Below the pieces are notes generated by a model that worked only from the letters and a program-made list of their open reading frames with translations, had not been told where the DNA came from and searched no databases. From assembly GCF_003952465.1 (NCBI RefSeq), contig NZ_CP034448.1, positions 7,355,001 to 7,419,000 on the forward strand: a stretch of 64,000 nt of DNA, given 5' to 3'. The stretch comes from Mesorhizobium sp. M1B.F.Ca.ET.045.04.1.1. GTDB taxonomy: Bacteria > Pseudomonadota > Alphaproteobacteria > Rhizobiales > Rhizobiaceae. Position numbers and translations under genes: made by a program. Shown here piece by piece: positions 35,087-44,076 of this stretch (its first letter is position 1; every line of letters begins with the position of its first letter).

Positions 35087-35160
35087 GTATGCGTACGCTG
35101 AAGGCCGCGGAATGAAGCGTCGCGTGGGCCCGTAGTGGTCGTTATGGTGATGCGATCAGT

Positions 35161-36854
35161 TCAGGCCGCGGCGGTCTGCTGACCGGCCAGTTTCTCGGCG
35201 TCGCGCAGATTTTTCCATTCCCAGGGTAGCAGTTCGTGCAGGCGGGAACTTGGCAGATCAGAGATCCGTGCGAGAACGTCGGCGAGCCAGGCTTTTGGGT
35301 CGACGTCGTTCAGGCGGCAGGTGGTGATGGACGTCAACATGACGGCAGCCCGGTCGGCGCCGCGCTGGCTCCCGGCAAATGTCCACGCACGCCTTCCGAG
35401 CGCCACGCCTCTCAATGCCCTTTCGGCGGCATTGTTGGTCAGGCAGATTCTGCCGTCATCGAGGAAGCGTGCGAAGTCGGCCCAGCGCGACAGCATATAG
35501 TTCATCGGCTTCAGGACGTCGGAAGAGCGCGAGAAGGTACCGCGCTCGCGCAGCAACCACTCGTGCATGTCATCGAAGAGCGGCTTGCTCTTTTCCTGCC
35601 GCACGGCACGCCGCTCAGCGGCTGTCTGGCCGTTGATGGCACGTTCGATGTCGAAGAGCGCGTCGATGCGCTTGACGGCCTGCAGCGCCGTCGGGGAGAT
35701 CGGTTTGCCATTCCTCTTGCCCTCGCGGGCATTTTTCTCGACGTCGGCCAGTTCGAAGAATCCCCTGCGGGCATGCGCAAAACAGAATGCGGGCGTGATC
35801 GGCTGCTCTTTCCGCTTCGGATCGAAGAGCGGATTGAAGCCGCTATAACAGTCGACCTGAAGGACGCCGCCGAACCGGGACAGATGTTTTGTGGGTGCTC
35901 ACCGCGTCGGTCGCTCGAGGCGTAATAGACCGCCGCCGGCGGCGCGGCGCCGCCGAATGGCTGATCGTGGCGCACATACGTCCAGATACGGCCTGTTGTG
36001 CATTTGCTCTTTGCCAGGACGCGGATCGTCGTGTCGTCACCATGAAGGCGCTCGGCCGCGAACACATGAGCCTCGATGAGCTTGAAGAGCGGCATGAGGG
36101 CAAAGGTTCCATGACCAACCTGATCGGCCAGTGTCGAGATCGGCATGTCGATGCCCTCGCACCTGAAGCGCGTGCTCTGCCGGTTGAGCGGGATGTGCAT
36201 GCCGAACTTGTCGAAGAGGATGGTCGCCAGCAGCTGTGGGCCGATGAAGCCGCGCGGCGTGACATGGAATGGCGCCGGCGGCTGGGTGATCGCCTCGCAA
36301 TCCCGGCACGTAAATTTCTCCCGGACCGTTTCGATGACCTTGAAGCGGCGCGGGATCTCCTCCAGCGTTCCGGTCACGTCCTCACCCAGCTTGGACAGCC
36401 GCGATCCGCCGCAGCAGGCGCAGGCAGTGGGAGGCTCGATGACGACGCGCTCGCGCTCGATATTCTCTGGCCAGGGTTTACGCACTGGCCGCTTGCGCGT
36501 GAAGGAACGCACGCTCTGGGTCTTCGCCGCCGCGGCGGCTGCGGCAAGCCCATCCTCGGTCGCCGAGGTGACGAGGTCTTCGAGTTGCAATTCCAACTGC
36601 TCGATCAGCCGTGCCGTGCGCTCGGAGCGCTGCCCGTAGAGTTCGCGTTTCAGCCTCTCGATGCGCAGCTCGAGATGCGCAATCAGCGCCTCGTTGTCGG
36701 ACAGCATGGCCTGCGCGTTGGCGGCTTCAGCCTGCCAGTTGGCAGCATCCGCGACAGCCACATCGCGTTCAGCCTGCAGCGCCTCACGCTCGGCCAGCAG
36801 CGCCATATAGGCGCTGGCAAGATCCGAGGGAAGATCAACCGGCTTCGAATTCAT
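35161..36854 (-). pseudogene. tnpC: IS66 transposase TnpC, frameshifted
   Basis: The N-terminal part (MNSKPVDLPSDLASAYMALL, a leucine-zipper-like helix and a CACCG zinc site), and the catalytic part (TRFRCEGIDMPISTLADQVG, ERLHGDDTTIRVL, YYASSDRRGEHPQ) are in one frame. After HPQ the frame fails: the expected continuation (KHLSRFGGVL..., ending LTNNAAERALRGVALGR and WAFAGS-like WTFAGSQRGADRAA) is in the next frame. One base is missing in a short T run at 35887-35890 (plus strand). About 563 residues if repaired, normal for TnpC. Confidence 0.88.
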
Positions 36855-36898
36855 GCGCCGATTGAATCACATTTCCTTGTATTTTCAATTAAAAAATG

Positions 36899-37243
36899 CT
36901 ACCCAACCCGGGTTGGACGCCATGTTTCCTGAGGGTTCCGCCAGTCTATCCCGGACAACAGATAGCTCAGCTGCGCAGGAGATACTGTCACTACTCCGCC
37001 CTCAACTGTTGGCCAGATGAATCGCCCGCGCTCAAGCCTTTTTGTGAACAGGCATGCTCCTTGGCCATCATGCCAGATGACCTTCAACAGATTTCCGCGT
37101 TTCCCCCTGAAGCAAAACAGGTTCCCTCCAAGGGGATTATGTTTGAGGACCTCCTGCACCCGTAGCGCCAGCGATGGAAAGCCACATCTCATATCGGTGT
37201 AGCCTGTCGCCAACCACACACGCACGCCTTCTGTCGGGATCAT
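36899..37243 (-). CDS. tnpB: IS66 accessory protein TnpB
   Basis: A 114-residue protein of the IS66 ORF2 family: VRVWLATGYTDMRCGFPSLA, FCFRGKRGNLLKVIWHDGQG and RLERGRFIWP are diagnostic. It is required for IS66 transposition together with TnpA and TnpC; its biochemical role is not established. It overlaps tnpA by 4 bases. Confidence 0.93.
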   Translation of the reverse strand: MIPTEGVRVWLATGYTDMRCGFPSLALRVQEVLKHNPLGGNLFCFRGKRGNLLKVIWHDGQGACLFTKRLERGRFIWPTVEGGVVTVSPAQLSYLLSGIDWRNPQETWRPTRVG

Positions 37244-37731
37244 CGCAGCATTTCCAGGCCCTGCAAGATCCGCATCAGGACACTTACGTCGACGGTGCGG
37301 TCAACGATCACACGCCGGCCGTTTGCACCGACGATTTCTATCCGGCCATCGGCAGACACCGCTTGGCTGGTAGCCGGCACCTCGGAGTGCGATCGCGCAG
37401 GAGCCGGGTCTTCCGCCTCCACATCGCGCACGCTGTGACCGACCACACCCATGTCAATGAAGGCGATTGGTGCGGTCTCGGATCGGCCACCCAATGTCTG
37501 TTCATGGGCTTGCTTCATCCAGATGTGCAAGTGGTTCGCGTTCATGTCGTGACGCCGCGCGACAACCGCCACGGGATCACCGGACTCCTGCACCTCACCC
37601 ACGATCGCCAGCTTCTGCTCGACCGTCCAGGAGCGGCGCGTCCGCCGTCGGCCCGCATCCGCCGGCAGCGCAAGAGCCGCGGGCGCGCTCGCCTCCACCC
37701 TCGACGGCGGCTCCATAGCCAGATACTTCAT
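37240..37731 (-). CDS. tnpA: IS66 accessory protein TnpA
   Basis: A 163-residue protein with an IS3/Tnp_1-type helix-turn-helix (RRSWTVEQKLAIVGEVQESG, VAVVARRHDMNANHLHIWMK) and a conserved C-terminal IEIVGANGRRVIVDRTVDV. First gene of the IS66 operon. The start ATG 37731 lies 7 bases from a 25-bp palindrome that is probably its operator. Confidence 0.92.
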   Translation of the reverse strand: MKYLAMEPPSRVEASAPAALALPADAGRRRTRRSWTVEQKLAIVGEVQESGDPVAVVARRHDMNANHLHIWMKQAHEQTLGGRSETAPIAFIDMGVVGHSVRDVEAEDPAPARSHSEVPATSQAVSADGRIEIVGANGRRVIVDRTVDVSVLMRILQGLEMLR

Positions 37732-37737
37732 TGCTAA

Positions 37738-37762
37738 GTGTCCACTTAATCTAAGCGGACAC
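37738..37762. promoter_or_regulatory. Palindrome in front of IS66 tnpA
   Basis: A 25-bp near-perfect palindrome whose outer arms are GTGTCC and GGACAC and inner arms CTTA and TAAG. It sits between the right end of the element and tnpA, suggesting an operator for transposase expression. A closely related sequence occurs at the far right edge of the window (63971-63993). Confidence 0.6.
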
Positions 37763-37810
37763 TAACGCCACAAGGTACGCGTCAGTAGGCGGCCTTCAGC
37801 GTAGGCGTAC

Positions 37811-38107
37811 TATGCAGATCCGCGCAAGGGGTTGCTGTCAGGTCCAGCATGGGAAGCGGCCCGTCCGACGGTCCGCCGCACCGTTGGGGGTGTTGACGAA
37901 GAACTCGGGCGTTTGTCGAGCCGGCTAAACCTCGCCTATCGAGAAACCGCCGATCGTGTCCTGATGAACCCAGCCGTCACCATCATCAATACCTCGGAAG
38001 GCTCGGACCTGTCCCTCGAACGCCTGGAAACGATCGAGGAACCGCCAAGGCTGATCGCGTTGCGCGCCGCGATTGACGCGCGTCTGCCTCGGCTTGATCT
38101 GAATTGA
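37811..38107 (+). pseudogene. Tn3-family transposase, continuation after the IS66 insertion
   Basis: In frame with the left fragment once IS66 is removed: YADPRKGLLSGPAWEAARPT, ELGRLSSRLNLAYRETADRV, NPAVTIINTSEGSDLSLERL, ALRAAIDARLPRLDLN, then a stop. These are classic central Tn3 TnpA blocks just before the catalytic domain. The transposase ends abruptly here, 36 bases before the glmS stop codon; about 430 residues including most of the DDE core are missing. Confidence 0.85.
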
Positions 38108-38142
38108 GAGATTTCGCGGACGCGCGAAACGCGTAGGTCTCC

Positions 38143-39963
38143 CTATTCCACAGTTACAGATTTAGCAAGATTGCGTGGCCGATCGACGTCCAAACCCATA
38201 AAAGCAGCAGTATGGTAGGCGATCATTTGTATCGCTAACGCATAGACAATCGGAGCAAATAGCGGATCCATCTCCGGCATGATGATCGCGGCTTCGGGTG
38301 TAAGACCACATTCGGCTGCACCCTTCGAATCCGTAATCAATATGACGCGGCCGCCGCGCGCAGCGACCTCTTGCATGTTCGATACTGTTTTCTCGAAAAG
38401 CACATCATAAGGAGCAACGACGATGACTGGCATGTCATCATCGACCAGAGCGATGGGACCGTGTTTGAGCTCACCGGCGGGATAACCTTCGGCATGAATG
38501 TAGCTAATTTCCTTCAGCTTCAATGCTCCTTCCATCGCTAGCGGGAAGCTGGTCCCACGACCCAAGTAGAGTGCGTGGCGGGCTTTGGCGAGCGTGCGAC
38601 TCAGCTTCTCGATCTGCGGCTCCAGTTCCAGGGCCTTTGCCATAAGTCCCGGCAGTGCGATCAGACTTTGGACGTGACGTGTTGCGTCGTCCATAGAAAG
38701 CTCACCGCGCCCTCGCGCTGCAGCGACCGCGAGGCATGCCAGCGCAGTCAATTGACAGGTAAAGCCTTTTGTCGAGGCGACGCCGATCTCAGGTCCGGCG
38801 AGCGTTGGCGCGACGGCATGGCTCTCCCGTGCGATGGTCGAAGTCGCTACATTGACCACCGAGAGAACTGTTTGTTTCTGTTGGAGCGCATAACGCAAAC
38901 AGGCCAAGGTGTCAGCCGTTTCGCCTGACTGTGAGATGAAGACCGCGAGGCCGTTCGCTGGTAATGGTGCCTCGCGATAGCGAAACTCGGAGGCGACATC
39001 GATTTCCACCGACAGCCGCGCAAGATGCTCGAACCAGTATTTTGCGATTAGTCCGGCGTAGTAGGCTGTTCCGCAGGCTGAAATAGAAAGGCCGCTCAGG
39101 CCCTTCCAGTCGATATCGAAGGGTAACCGGACACCACCTGTGACCATATCGATATATTGCGTCAGCGTGTGGCCGACCACTTCGGGCTGCTCGTAGATTT
39201 CCTTGGCCATGAAATGACGGTGGTTGCCTTTGTCGACCAGGAATGCGCCGGCGGCGACGCGCTGGGCACGACGCTCGGCGGGTGCATTGTCCTTGTCATA
39301 AAAGGTCGCGCCCTCACGGTTGAGGACCACCCAATCGCCCTCTTCCAGATAAGCGATAAGACTCGTGAAGGGTGCGAGCGCAAGCGCGTCCGACCCGAGA
39401 TACATCTCGCCGTCGCCGATACCGACTGCTAGCGGTGAGCCCTTGCGAGCGCCAATGAGTAGGTCTTCCTCTCCCTGAAACAGGAAGGCGAGCGCGAAAG
39501 CCCCACGTAGCAAAGGCAGGGATGCCGCGACCGCTTTGAGCGGTGTCATGCCGCGATCGAGTTCGCGGGTGACGAGATGTGCGACGATCTCGGTGTCGGT
39601 CTCCGTGCTGAAGATATAGCCGTCCGCCTGCAATTCGGCGCGCAGTTCACGGAAATTCTCGATGATACCGTTGTGAACCACCGCGAGCTTGGCCGTGGCG
39701 TGCGGATGGGCATTGATCTCGTTGGGTTTCCCGTGCGTCGCCCATCGAGTGTGGCCGATACCGATTAATCCGTCGAGCGGTTCGTTCGAGAGTCGAATTT
39801 CGAGGTTTCTTAGCTTGCCCTGGGCGCGTCGGCGCGTAAGCAAACCGCCCTCTAACGTTGCGATGCCAGCCGAATCATAGCCGCGATACTCGAGCCGCCG
39901 CAACGCCTCTAGCACTCTCGCCGCAACTGCTTTCTTCCCCAAAATACCAACAATGCCGCACAT
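38143..39963 (-). CDS. Glutamine:fructose-6-phosphate aminotransferase, GlmS/NodM type
   Basis: A 606-residue complete enzyme making glucosamine 6-phosphate from fructose 6-phosphate and glutamine. The N-terminal nucleophile is in place (MCGIVGILGKK, Cys2 after Met removal), with the glutaminase blocks GIGHTRWATHGKPNEINAHP and VHNGIIENFRELR; two SIS sugar-isomerase domains follow (SACGTAYYAGLIAKYW, ISQSGETADTLACLRYA, IGVASTKGFT, LGRGTSFPLAMEGALKLKEI). It ends in LAKSVTVE as in all GlmS. Rhizobia often carry such a second copy as nodM. It is the last gene of a minus-strand cluster with an MFS transporter, a NagB-like protein and an amidinotransferase, 70 bases after the transporter, so a dedicated supply of amino sugar for that cluster is likely. 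Confidence 0.95.
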   Translation of the reverse strand: MCGIVGILGKKAVAARVLEALRRLEYRGYDSAGIATLEGGLLTRRRAQGKLRNLEIRLSNEPLDGLIGIGHTRWATHGKPNEINAHPHATAKLAVVHNGIIENFRELRAELQADGYIFSTETDTEIVAHLVTRELDRGMTPLKAVAASLPLLRGAFALAFLFQGEEDLLIGARKGSPLAVGIGDGEMYLGSDALALAPFTSLIAYLEEGDWVVLNREGATFYDKDNAPAERRAQRVAAGAFLVDKGNHRHFMAKEIYEQPEVVGHTLTQYIDMVTGGVRLPFDIDWKGLSGLSISACGTAYYAGLIAKYWFEHLARLSVEIDVASEFRYREAPLPANGLAVFISQSGETADTLACLRYALQQKQTVLSVVNVATSTIARESHAVAPTLAGPEIGVASTKGFTCQLTALACLAVAAARGRGELSMDDATRHVQSLIALPGLMAKALELEPQIEKLSRTLAKARHALYLGRGTSFPLAMEGALKLKEISYIHAEGYPAGELKHGPIALVDDDMPVIVVAPYDVLFEKTVSNMQEVAARGGRVILITDSKGAAECGLTPEAAIIMPEMDPLFAPIVYALAIQMIAYHTAAFMGLDVDRPRNLAKSVTVE

Positions 39964-40032
39964 ATAAGGATCCTCAAGAATATTGTTCGTCGTACACCTG
40001 ACTGGCTTCGCCAGCGCTGGGTCGCAAAATAT

Positions 40033-41172
40033 TTATCCGTTCGCCTGAAGGCGCCGCTCTCGTTTTTGGAAGAAATGGCTGACAACGGCCGCACCAATGT
40101 TGCCGACAAGAAAGATCGCTACGGCAATGACTGCCATATCCGGGCCGAACCCAAAAACAATGCATGGTACAAGAACCACGGCTCGGGCCAGGAGCATTTC
40201 ACGCTCGCGTCGTCCGATGTAATGAACGTTATTTTTGTAACGATCGCCAAAATCGTAGCTAACTTTCTTCTCGATAATTCCGGCAGCCTTGCCTCCGATT
40301 GCGCAGATCAGCCCGACAACGAGTGCCAGTTCGAACGAGAGCGGTTGAGAACGCATCGTCCAGCCTACGGCAAGCGTCGATAGCGCGAGAAGAAGCAAGA
40401 TGTCGGTTCGGATTCGATCCGCCATCGCCCCAAACGCAATGCCTGTGATGGCGGCAACCGCTGCTATCCATCCGAGTTTGATTGTGCCGGCATACAAGAT
40501 CACAGCTAATAAGGGATAGAGGCAATTCTCGCCGAGATAGCGGACGCCCGTGCTCCACCATAGGATTCGGATCGCCCAAGGCACCCTGATATTGAGGATC
40601 TCAGCAGGCTCTTTAGCATCAGGCATACCGCCGAGTTCCGCCTGAACTCTGGCGCCGAATGCTGCCGCAACAAGCGACAATCCGGTCGACAGAGCGGCGA
40701 TCACCGCAAAGCCGCCAAGTTCAAAGGCGTAGCCTCCGATAAGTGGCGCTGCCGCAAGCGATCCGTACCGAAAGGCTTCAAACAGGCCGAGATTGAGGCC
40801 GCGGGCTTTATTGGCGGTTACCGCCGCCAACAGAACACCACGAGGAACCTCGGAAGCTGTGCTGCTAACCGAGATTAACAAGCTCGCACCGAATATCGCG
40901 AAAAGAATAGGAGCAGGCATCAGCAACAGCGCGAAGGCCGCGACACGGAAGGGTATCGATAGCACGAGCAGCCATGCGGGACCGAAACGCCGAAGCAACC
41001 CCGGGAGGGCGTAGGTGAGCGCCGTCTCCGCAATCATCTGAAGTCCGACGCAAGCATATGTGATCGTCAGCGAGCCGGTAACCTGATAGACGTATAGCGC
41101 GCTAAAAATCTCAAGGAGAATCATACCGAACATCGATAGGACACCGAAGCCGATAAACGCGAATGACATCAT
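40033..41172 (-). CDS. MFS transporter of the amidinotransferase cluster
   Basis: A 379-residue membrane protein with about eleven to twelve hydrophobic helices, starting MMSFAFIGFGVLSMFGMILL. MFS character is seen in layout, glycine-rich helices (FEAFRYGSLAAAPLIGGYAF) and the central break around residue 195. The substrate-specific motifs do not match a transporter I can name. It lies 37 bases after the NagB-like gene and 70 before glmS, so it probably exports the product, or imports a precursor, of the cluster. Confidence 0.85.
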   Translation of the reverse strand: MMSFAFIGFGVLSMFGMILLEIFSALYVYQVTGSLTITYACVGLQMIAETALTYALPGLLRRFGPAWLLVLSIPFRVAAFALLLMPAPILFAIFGASLLISVSSTASEVPRGVLLAAVTANKARGLNLGLFEAFRYGSLAAAPLIGGYAFELGGFAVIAALSTGLSLVAAAFGARVQAELGGMPDAKEPAEILNIRVPWAIRILWWSTGVRYLGENCLYPLLAVILYAGTIKLGWIAAVAAITGIAFGAMADRIRTDILLLLALSTLAVGWTMRSQPLSFELALVVGLICAIGGKAAGIIEKKVSYDFGDRYKNNVHYIGRREREMLLARAVVLVPCIVFGFGPDMAVIAVAIFLVGNIGAAVVSHFFQKRERRLQANG

Positions 41173-41209
41173 AGGATGAGGTTCCGGAGAAATGCCGCAT
41201 GCCTCTCCC

Positions 41210-42001
41210 TCATGCTGCAGGCTCCAAATTGATTGCGGTCATGCCTTGGCGGGAAACATTGCTATATGGTGCACAGTCGGAGGTGATCATGACTGTCACG
41301 CTCTCGCGCAGGCGCAAGAATGTCGAAGGTGACTCGGCCGAAATGCCGTCCATCATGAAACGGCTTACCGCTTCCCGTTTGCGTGCGCCTGATGCGATCA
41401 GCAGCGACTTGCGGGCACCAAGAAGAACTTTTAGTCCAAGAGTTGCACCCTCCGTCGGGAGGATCGTGCGTGCCTCTTTCAACGGACGCCCGGTGTTGGA
41501 GATCAAGGTTGCATCCGAGAGGTAGACATAGCCAGTTTCTGAGTCTTCGGTCGCGCCTGGCTCGTTAAGCCCGAGATGGCCGTTTTCCCCCACGCCATAG
41601 AGGACGATATCAATTCCGCCTAAATCGTAGATGCGTTGATCGATGGCGGCGAAAGGCGCGGCTAAGTTGCCGCCCTCGTCAAAAAAACGGTGAAACAGCT
41701 TGACCCCCAGGGGAGCTGTAAGATGGTTACTGAGATAGTGTGCGAAGCTCTCTGGCGAGGTCGAGGGCATGCCAGCATACTCGTCCATTTGGACGGTAAT
41801 CACGCGAGACCAGTCAATGGATTGGCGATGGCGCGTTCGCAATATTTCATAGAGTTTGGTTGGTGTACGCCCCGCGGATGGCACGAATACGCAATACCCA
41901 CGCGCCGCGATAGCACGACCCACATGCTTGACAAGCCACTTTGCCGCTTTCTCGCTCAGGGCTTCATGATCATCAAAGACTGATATCTGAAAAGACTTCA
42001 T
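41210..42001 (-). CDS. Glucosamine-6-phosphate deaminase-like protein (NagB family)
   Basis: A 263-residue NagB-fold protein. Active-site blocks are recognisable: PSAGRTPTKLYEIL (phosphate loop), VITVQMDEYAGM (the Asp of NagB), VLYGVGENGHLGLNEPG (His and Glu of the ring-opening site) and ATLGLKVLLGARKSLLIASG. NagB enzymes interconvert glucosamine 6-phosphate and fructose 6-phosphate plus ammonia. Next to a GlmS this would be a futile cycle, so I suspect a different aldose/ketose or amino-sugar substrate, or a role in pulling the pool in one direction. It follows the amidinotransferase after a 145-base gap that holds a perfect hairpin. Confidence 0.88.
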   Translation of the reverse strand: MKSFQISVFDDHEALSEKAAKWLVKHVGRAIAARGYCVFVPSAGRTPTKLYEILRTRHRQSIDWSRVITVQMDEYAGMPSTSPESFAHYLSNHLTAPLGVKLFHRFFDEGGNLAAPFAAIDQRIYDLGGIDIVLYGVGENGHLGLNEPGATEDSETGYVYLSDATLISNTGRPLKEARTILPTEGATLGLKVLLGARKSLLIASGARKREAVSRFMMDGISAESPSTFLRLRESVTVMITSDCAPYSNVSRQGMTAINLEPAA

Positions 42002-42074
42002 AATTTGGCCTCAGAGGCATTGCCACATTGATCCTCATCGGCTGTCCGAGAGTCGGCTGAAAACATAGTTCTCA

Positions 42075-42118
42075 CCTTTCTGACCGCGATCTCTGGGCAG
42101 AAATCGCGGTCAGAAAGG
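42075..42118. promoter_or_regulatory. Perfect 16-bp hairpin between amidinotransferase and nagB-like genes
   Basis: CCTTTCTGACCGCGAT (42075-42090) is followed after 12 bases by its exact reverse complement (42103-42118). There is no T run on the minus-strand 3' side, so it looks less like a terminator than like an mRNA-stabilising or attenuating structure setting the ratio between the first gene and the other three. Confidence 0.7.
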
Positions 42119-42146
42119 ACCTAATGTATTTTCAAGGATTCCCGGA

Positions 42147-43259
42147 TCAGGAATAGTCTTCCAAAATGCCTCTGCGGCGAACGTCGAGCGTAACGCAGTG
42201 GAAGCCGCCGCCAAGGGTTCTGCCATGGCGCAATTGGAGAGGTATGCAGTCGATCTGATGCTTTTCGAGCAGTTTGATAAGTGGGGTTTGGTTTTTATCG
42301 ACCATTGCCAAGTTCGGATTGACCATCATAAAGTTCATACTGATCCATGCAGAACCGTAAGCGACCCCTGTAAAGCCAATATCGATTGGCTCAGGCGCCT
42401 CTAGGACCTCCCAATTTTTGAAAATTTTCGGCAGGTTGTCCGGGCGCACTCGGCTTGGGTTCACAAGTACGAGGCCGGCCCGCAATAGCGTGATCGTTGT
42501 GTCGATGTGCGTCGATGCATAGAGGTTCTCAAGCGGATGTACCCGATAGTCGGGCCCAAGGGTATTTTGGAGCCATTGCGCGCCAAGCATATTACCTGTG
42601 TCGGAGACCAGATAGAGGATGTCACGACCGACCCGCAAGCAATTAGCCGCATCGAAAACGGGCTCGTGTTCCAACAATGCCGACCGAGATGGATCAGTAT
42701 TGTTGTACATCGTATCTAGCAAGCGCGGCTTTGGAGCTGATATCCAGCGAGCACCACTTTTCATGTACTCCACGAGAAGATCTTTGTAGGCAAACGGCTC
42801 CAGGAAACGGGAGCGCAGCGACATGGGTGTTTCAATAATCGTATTGCCCACCGGCAGCATAATATCTCGTGGGCAATAGTCATACATCCCATCCGATTGC
42901 CAATCTGGTGTGCTGAAGATCGCGGCCTGATCCGTTGGATTCGGCCGACGCACGACGACGCCCTGTTTCTCAAACGCCTCAATGATGGCATTGAGGTCTT
43001 CTTCGGTTTCACCAAGAATTCTGGAGTTGTGAGGGCCGGATGGGATCGTGTCTATATTCTCGTAATCCGAGTAACGGATCGTAAATAGTCCCTTGTCGCC
43101 TAATGGAACACGCGCACCGACTGCAGTCCCAACCAAGACCTCCTCAAGCTGATCCCACTCATTATGAACATTTACAAGCGGAATATCAAAGTGGGTTTTT
43201 GTATCACTTTGAGTATTGCTATCAATATTTTGGTTTATACCGTTGCTATAGACATTCAT
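42147..43259 (-). CDS. Amidinotransferase of the StrB1/AGAT family
   Basis: A 370-residue arginine-dependent amidinotransferase. Core blocks follow the order known from glycine amidinotransferase and StrB1: VHNEWDQLEEVLVGTA, YCPRDIMLPVGNTIIETPMS, RSRFLEPFAYKDLLVEYMKS, the catalytic Asp in AANCLRVGRDILYLVSDTGN, His in ASTHIDTTITLL, and Cys in GGGFHCVTLDVRRRG. It should move an amidino group from arginine onto an amine acceptor. The acceptor is unknown; GlmS and NagB in the same cluster suggest an amino sugar or aminocyclitol. The N-terminal ~25 residues (Asn/Gln/Ser-rich) and codon use are AT-richer than the neighbours, hinting at transfer. AGAGGAAG lies about 11 bases before ATG 43259. First gene of the cluster. 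Confidence 0.92.
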   Translation of the reverse strand: MNVYSNGINQNIDSNTQSDTKTHFDIPLVNVHNEWDQLEEVLVGTAVGARVPLGDKGLFTIRYSDYENIDTIPSGPHNSRILGETEEDLNAIIEAFEKQGVVVRRPNPTDQAAIFSTPDWQSDGMYDYCPRDIMLPVGNTIIETPMSLRSRFLEPFAYKDLLVEYMKSGARWISAPKPRLLDTMYNNTDPSRSALLEHEPVFDAANCLRVGRDILYLVSDTGNMLGAQWLQNTLGPDYRVHPLENLYASTHIDTTITLLRAGLVLVNPSRVRPDNLPKIFKNWEVLEAPEPIDIGFTGVAYGSAWISMNFMMVNPNLAMVDKNQTPLIKLLEKHQIDCIPLQLRHGRTLGGGFHCVTLDVRRRGILEDYS

Positions 43260-43597
43260 ATTATTATTGCTTCCTCTTGGAACTGGTGGAGGCTAAATTC
43301 TGTCGAATAATTGCTTAAGTTCGGCGATGGATGACCGATATATGACTTAGATGACAGTTATATGAACTCTTCGATGGAAAAGTGTTCTTCCGGATATTTT
43401 CAACGTATCAGAGAGTTTCTCGAGACTGGGGGCGCGGAGTTCGAGACGGTTGAGGCTCGGTGATCTCGATGTTTTGCCGACGACTTTGGCGAGCGCGGGT
43501 GTTCGAACCCGACACACTGCCTGCTGCCAACGCCTGACCGCAGGGCGACGAAACCTCAGGACCTAAATCCTATGTCGCATTCTGTACCTTTGCGGGG
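43260..43597. other. Upstream region of the amidinotransferase cluster
   Basis: About 340 bases. The part next to the amidinotransferase (43260-43420) is AT-rich and must contain the cluster promoter; I find no clear sigma-54 site, NifA site or bona fide nod box. The remainder (about 43430-43597) is GC-rich and of unclear origin before Tn3 transposase sequence resumes. Confidence 0.4.
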
Positions 43598-44071
43598 ATG
43601 GACCCAAACCTTCAGACCAACGACCCGACGCGCCTGGCCCGCGCCCTGCAGGAACTCGGCAGGCTCGTCAAGACGCTCTACCTACTGCGCTTCATCGACG
43701 ATGAAAGCTACAGGCGTCGTATTCTCATCCAGCTTAATCACGGTGAAGGGCGCCATCAACTCGCCCGCGTTATCTTCCATGGAAAGCGCGGCGAATTGCG
43801 CCAGCGCTATCATGAAGGTCAGGAAGACCAGCTCGGAGCGCTCGGCCTAGTCGTCAATCTCGTCGTACTATGGAACACGATCTACACGGATGCAGCCCTC
43901 AACCAGCTCGTGACCGAAGGCTACGATGTCAGGCCGGAAGATGTCGCTCGCCTGTCGCCGCTCGGATTCGGCCACGTCAACATGCTCGGCCGATACGCCT
44001 TCACGCTCCCCGAATTCGTCGCTCGCGGTGAACTCATTCCCAAAACCGCCGATCCGGATGACGAGCCGTGA
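43598..44071 (+). pseudogene. Tn3-family transposase, C-terminal end
   Basis: 157 residues match the C-terminus of Tn3 TnpA: LARALQELGRLVKTLYLLRF, QLNHGEGRHQLARVIFHGKR, GELRQRYHEGQEDQLGALGL, VVLWNTIYTDAAL and ARLSPLGFGHVNMLGRYAF. The final catalytic Glu region is included but the first two Asp residues are missing. Same orientation as the fragments at 34545 and 37811, so all three probably come from one gene split by the intervening cluster. The stop is followed by the terminal repeat. Confidence 0.88.
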
Positions 44072-44076
44072 AACCC

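Larger units (their letters stand above)
35087..37810 (-). mobile_element. IS66-family insertion sequence
   Basis: A 2724-bp element with matching ends: GTATGCGTACGCTGAAGGCC on the left and, read inwards, GTACGCCTACGCTGAAGGCC on the right. An exact 8-bp duplication (TATGCAGA) flanks it, the size expected for IS66. It carries tnpA, tnpB and tnpC on the minus strand and interrupts a Tn3-type transposase remnant. tnpC has a one-base deletion, so the copy is probably inactive. Confidence 0.93.

Noticed and set aside
38143..39963. Calling the GlmS paralog nodM and the cluster a Nod-factor operon
   Set aside because: The protein alone does not separate NodM from GlmS, and no nodABC or convincing nod box occurs in the window. 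The link to an amidinotransferase points elsewhere.
43288..43332. Nod box in front of the amidinotransferase cluster
   Set aside because: The minus strand has CATCCATCGCC and, about 30 bases on, GACAGAATTTAGCC, which superficially resembles nod box ends at the right distance. The essential ATC-N9-GAT halves are not met and the middle does not fit, so I do not call it.
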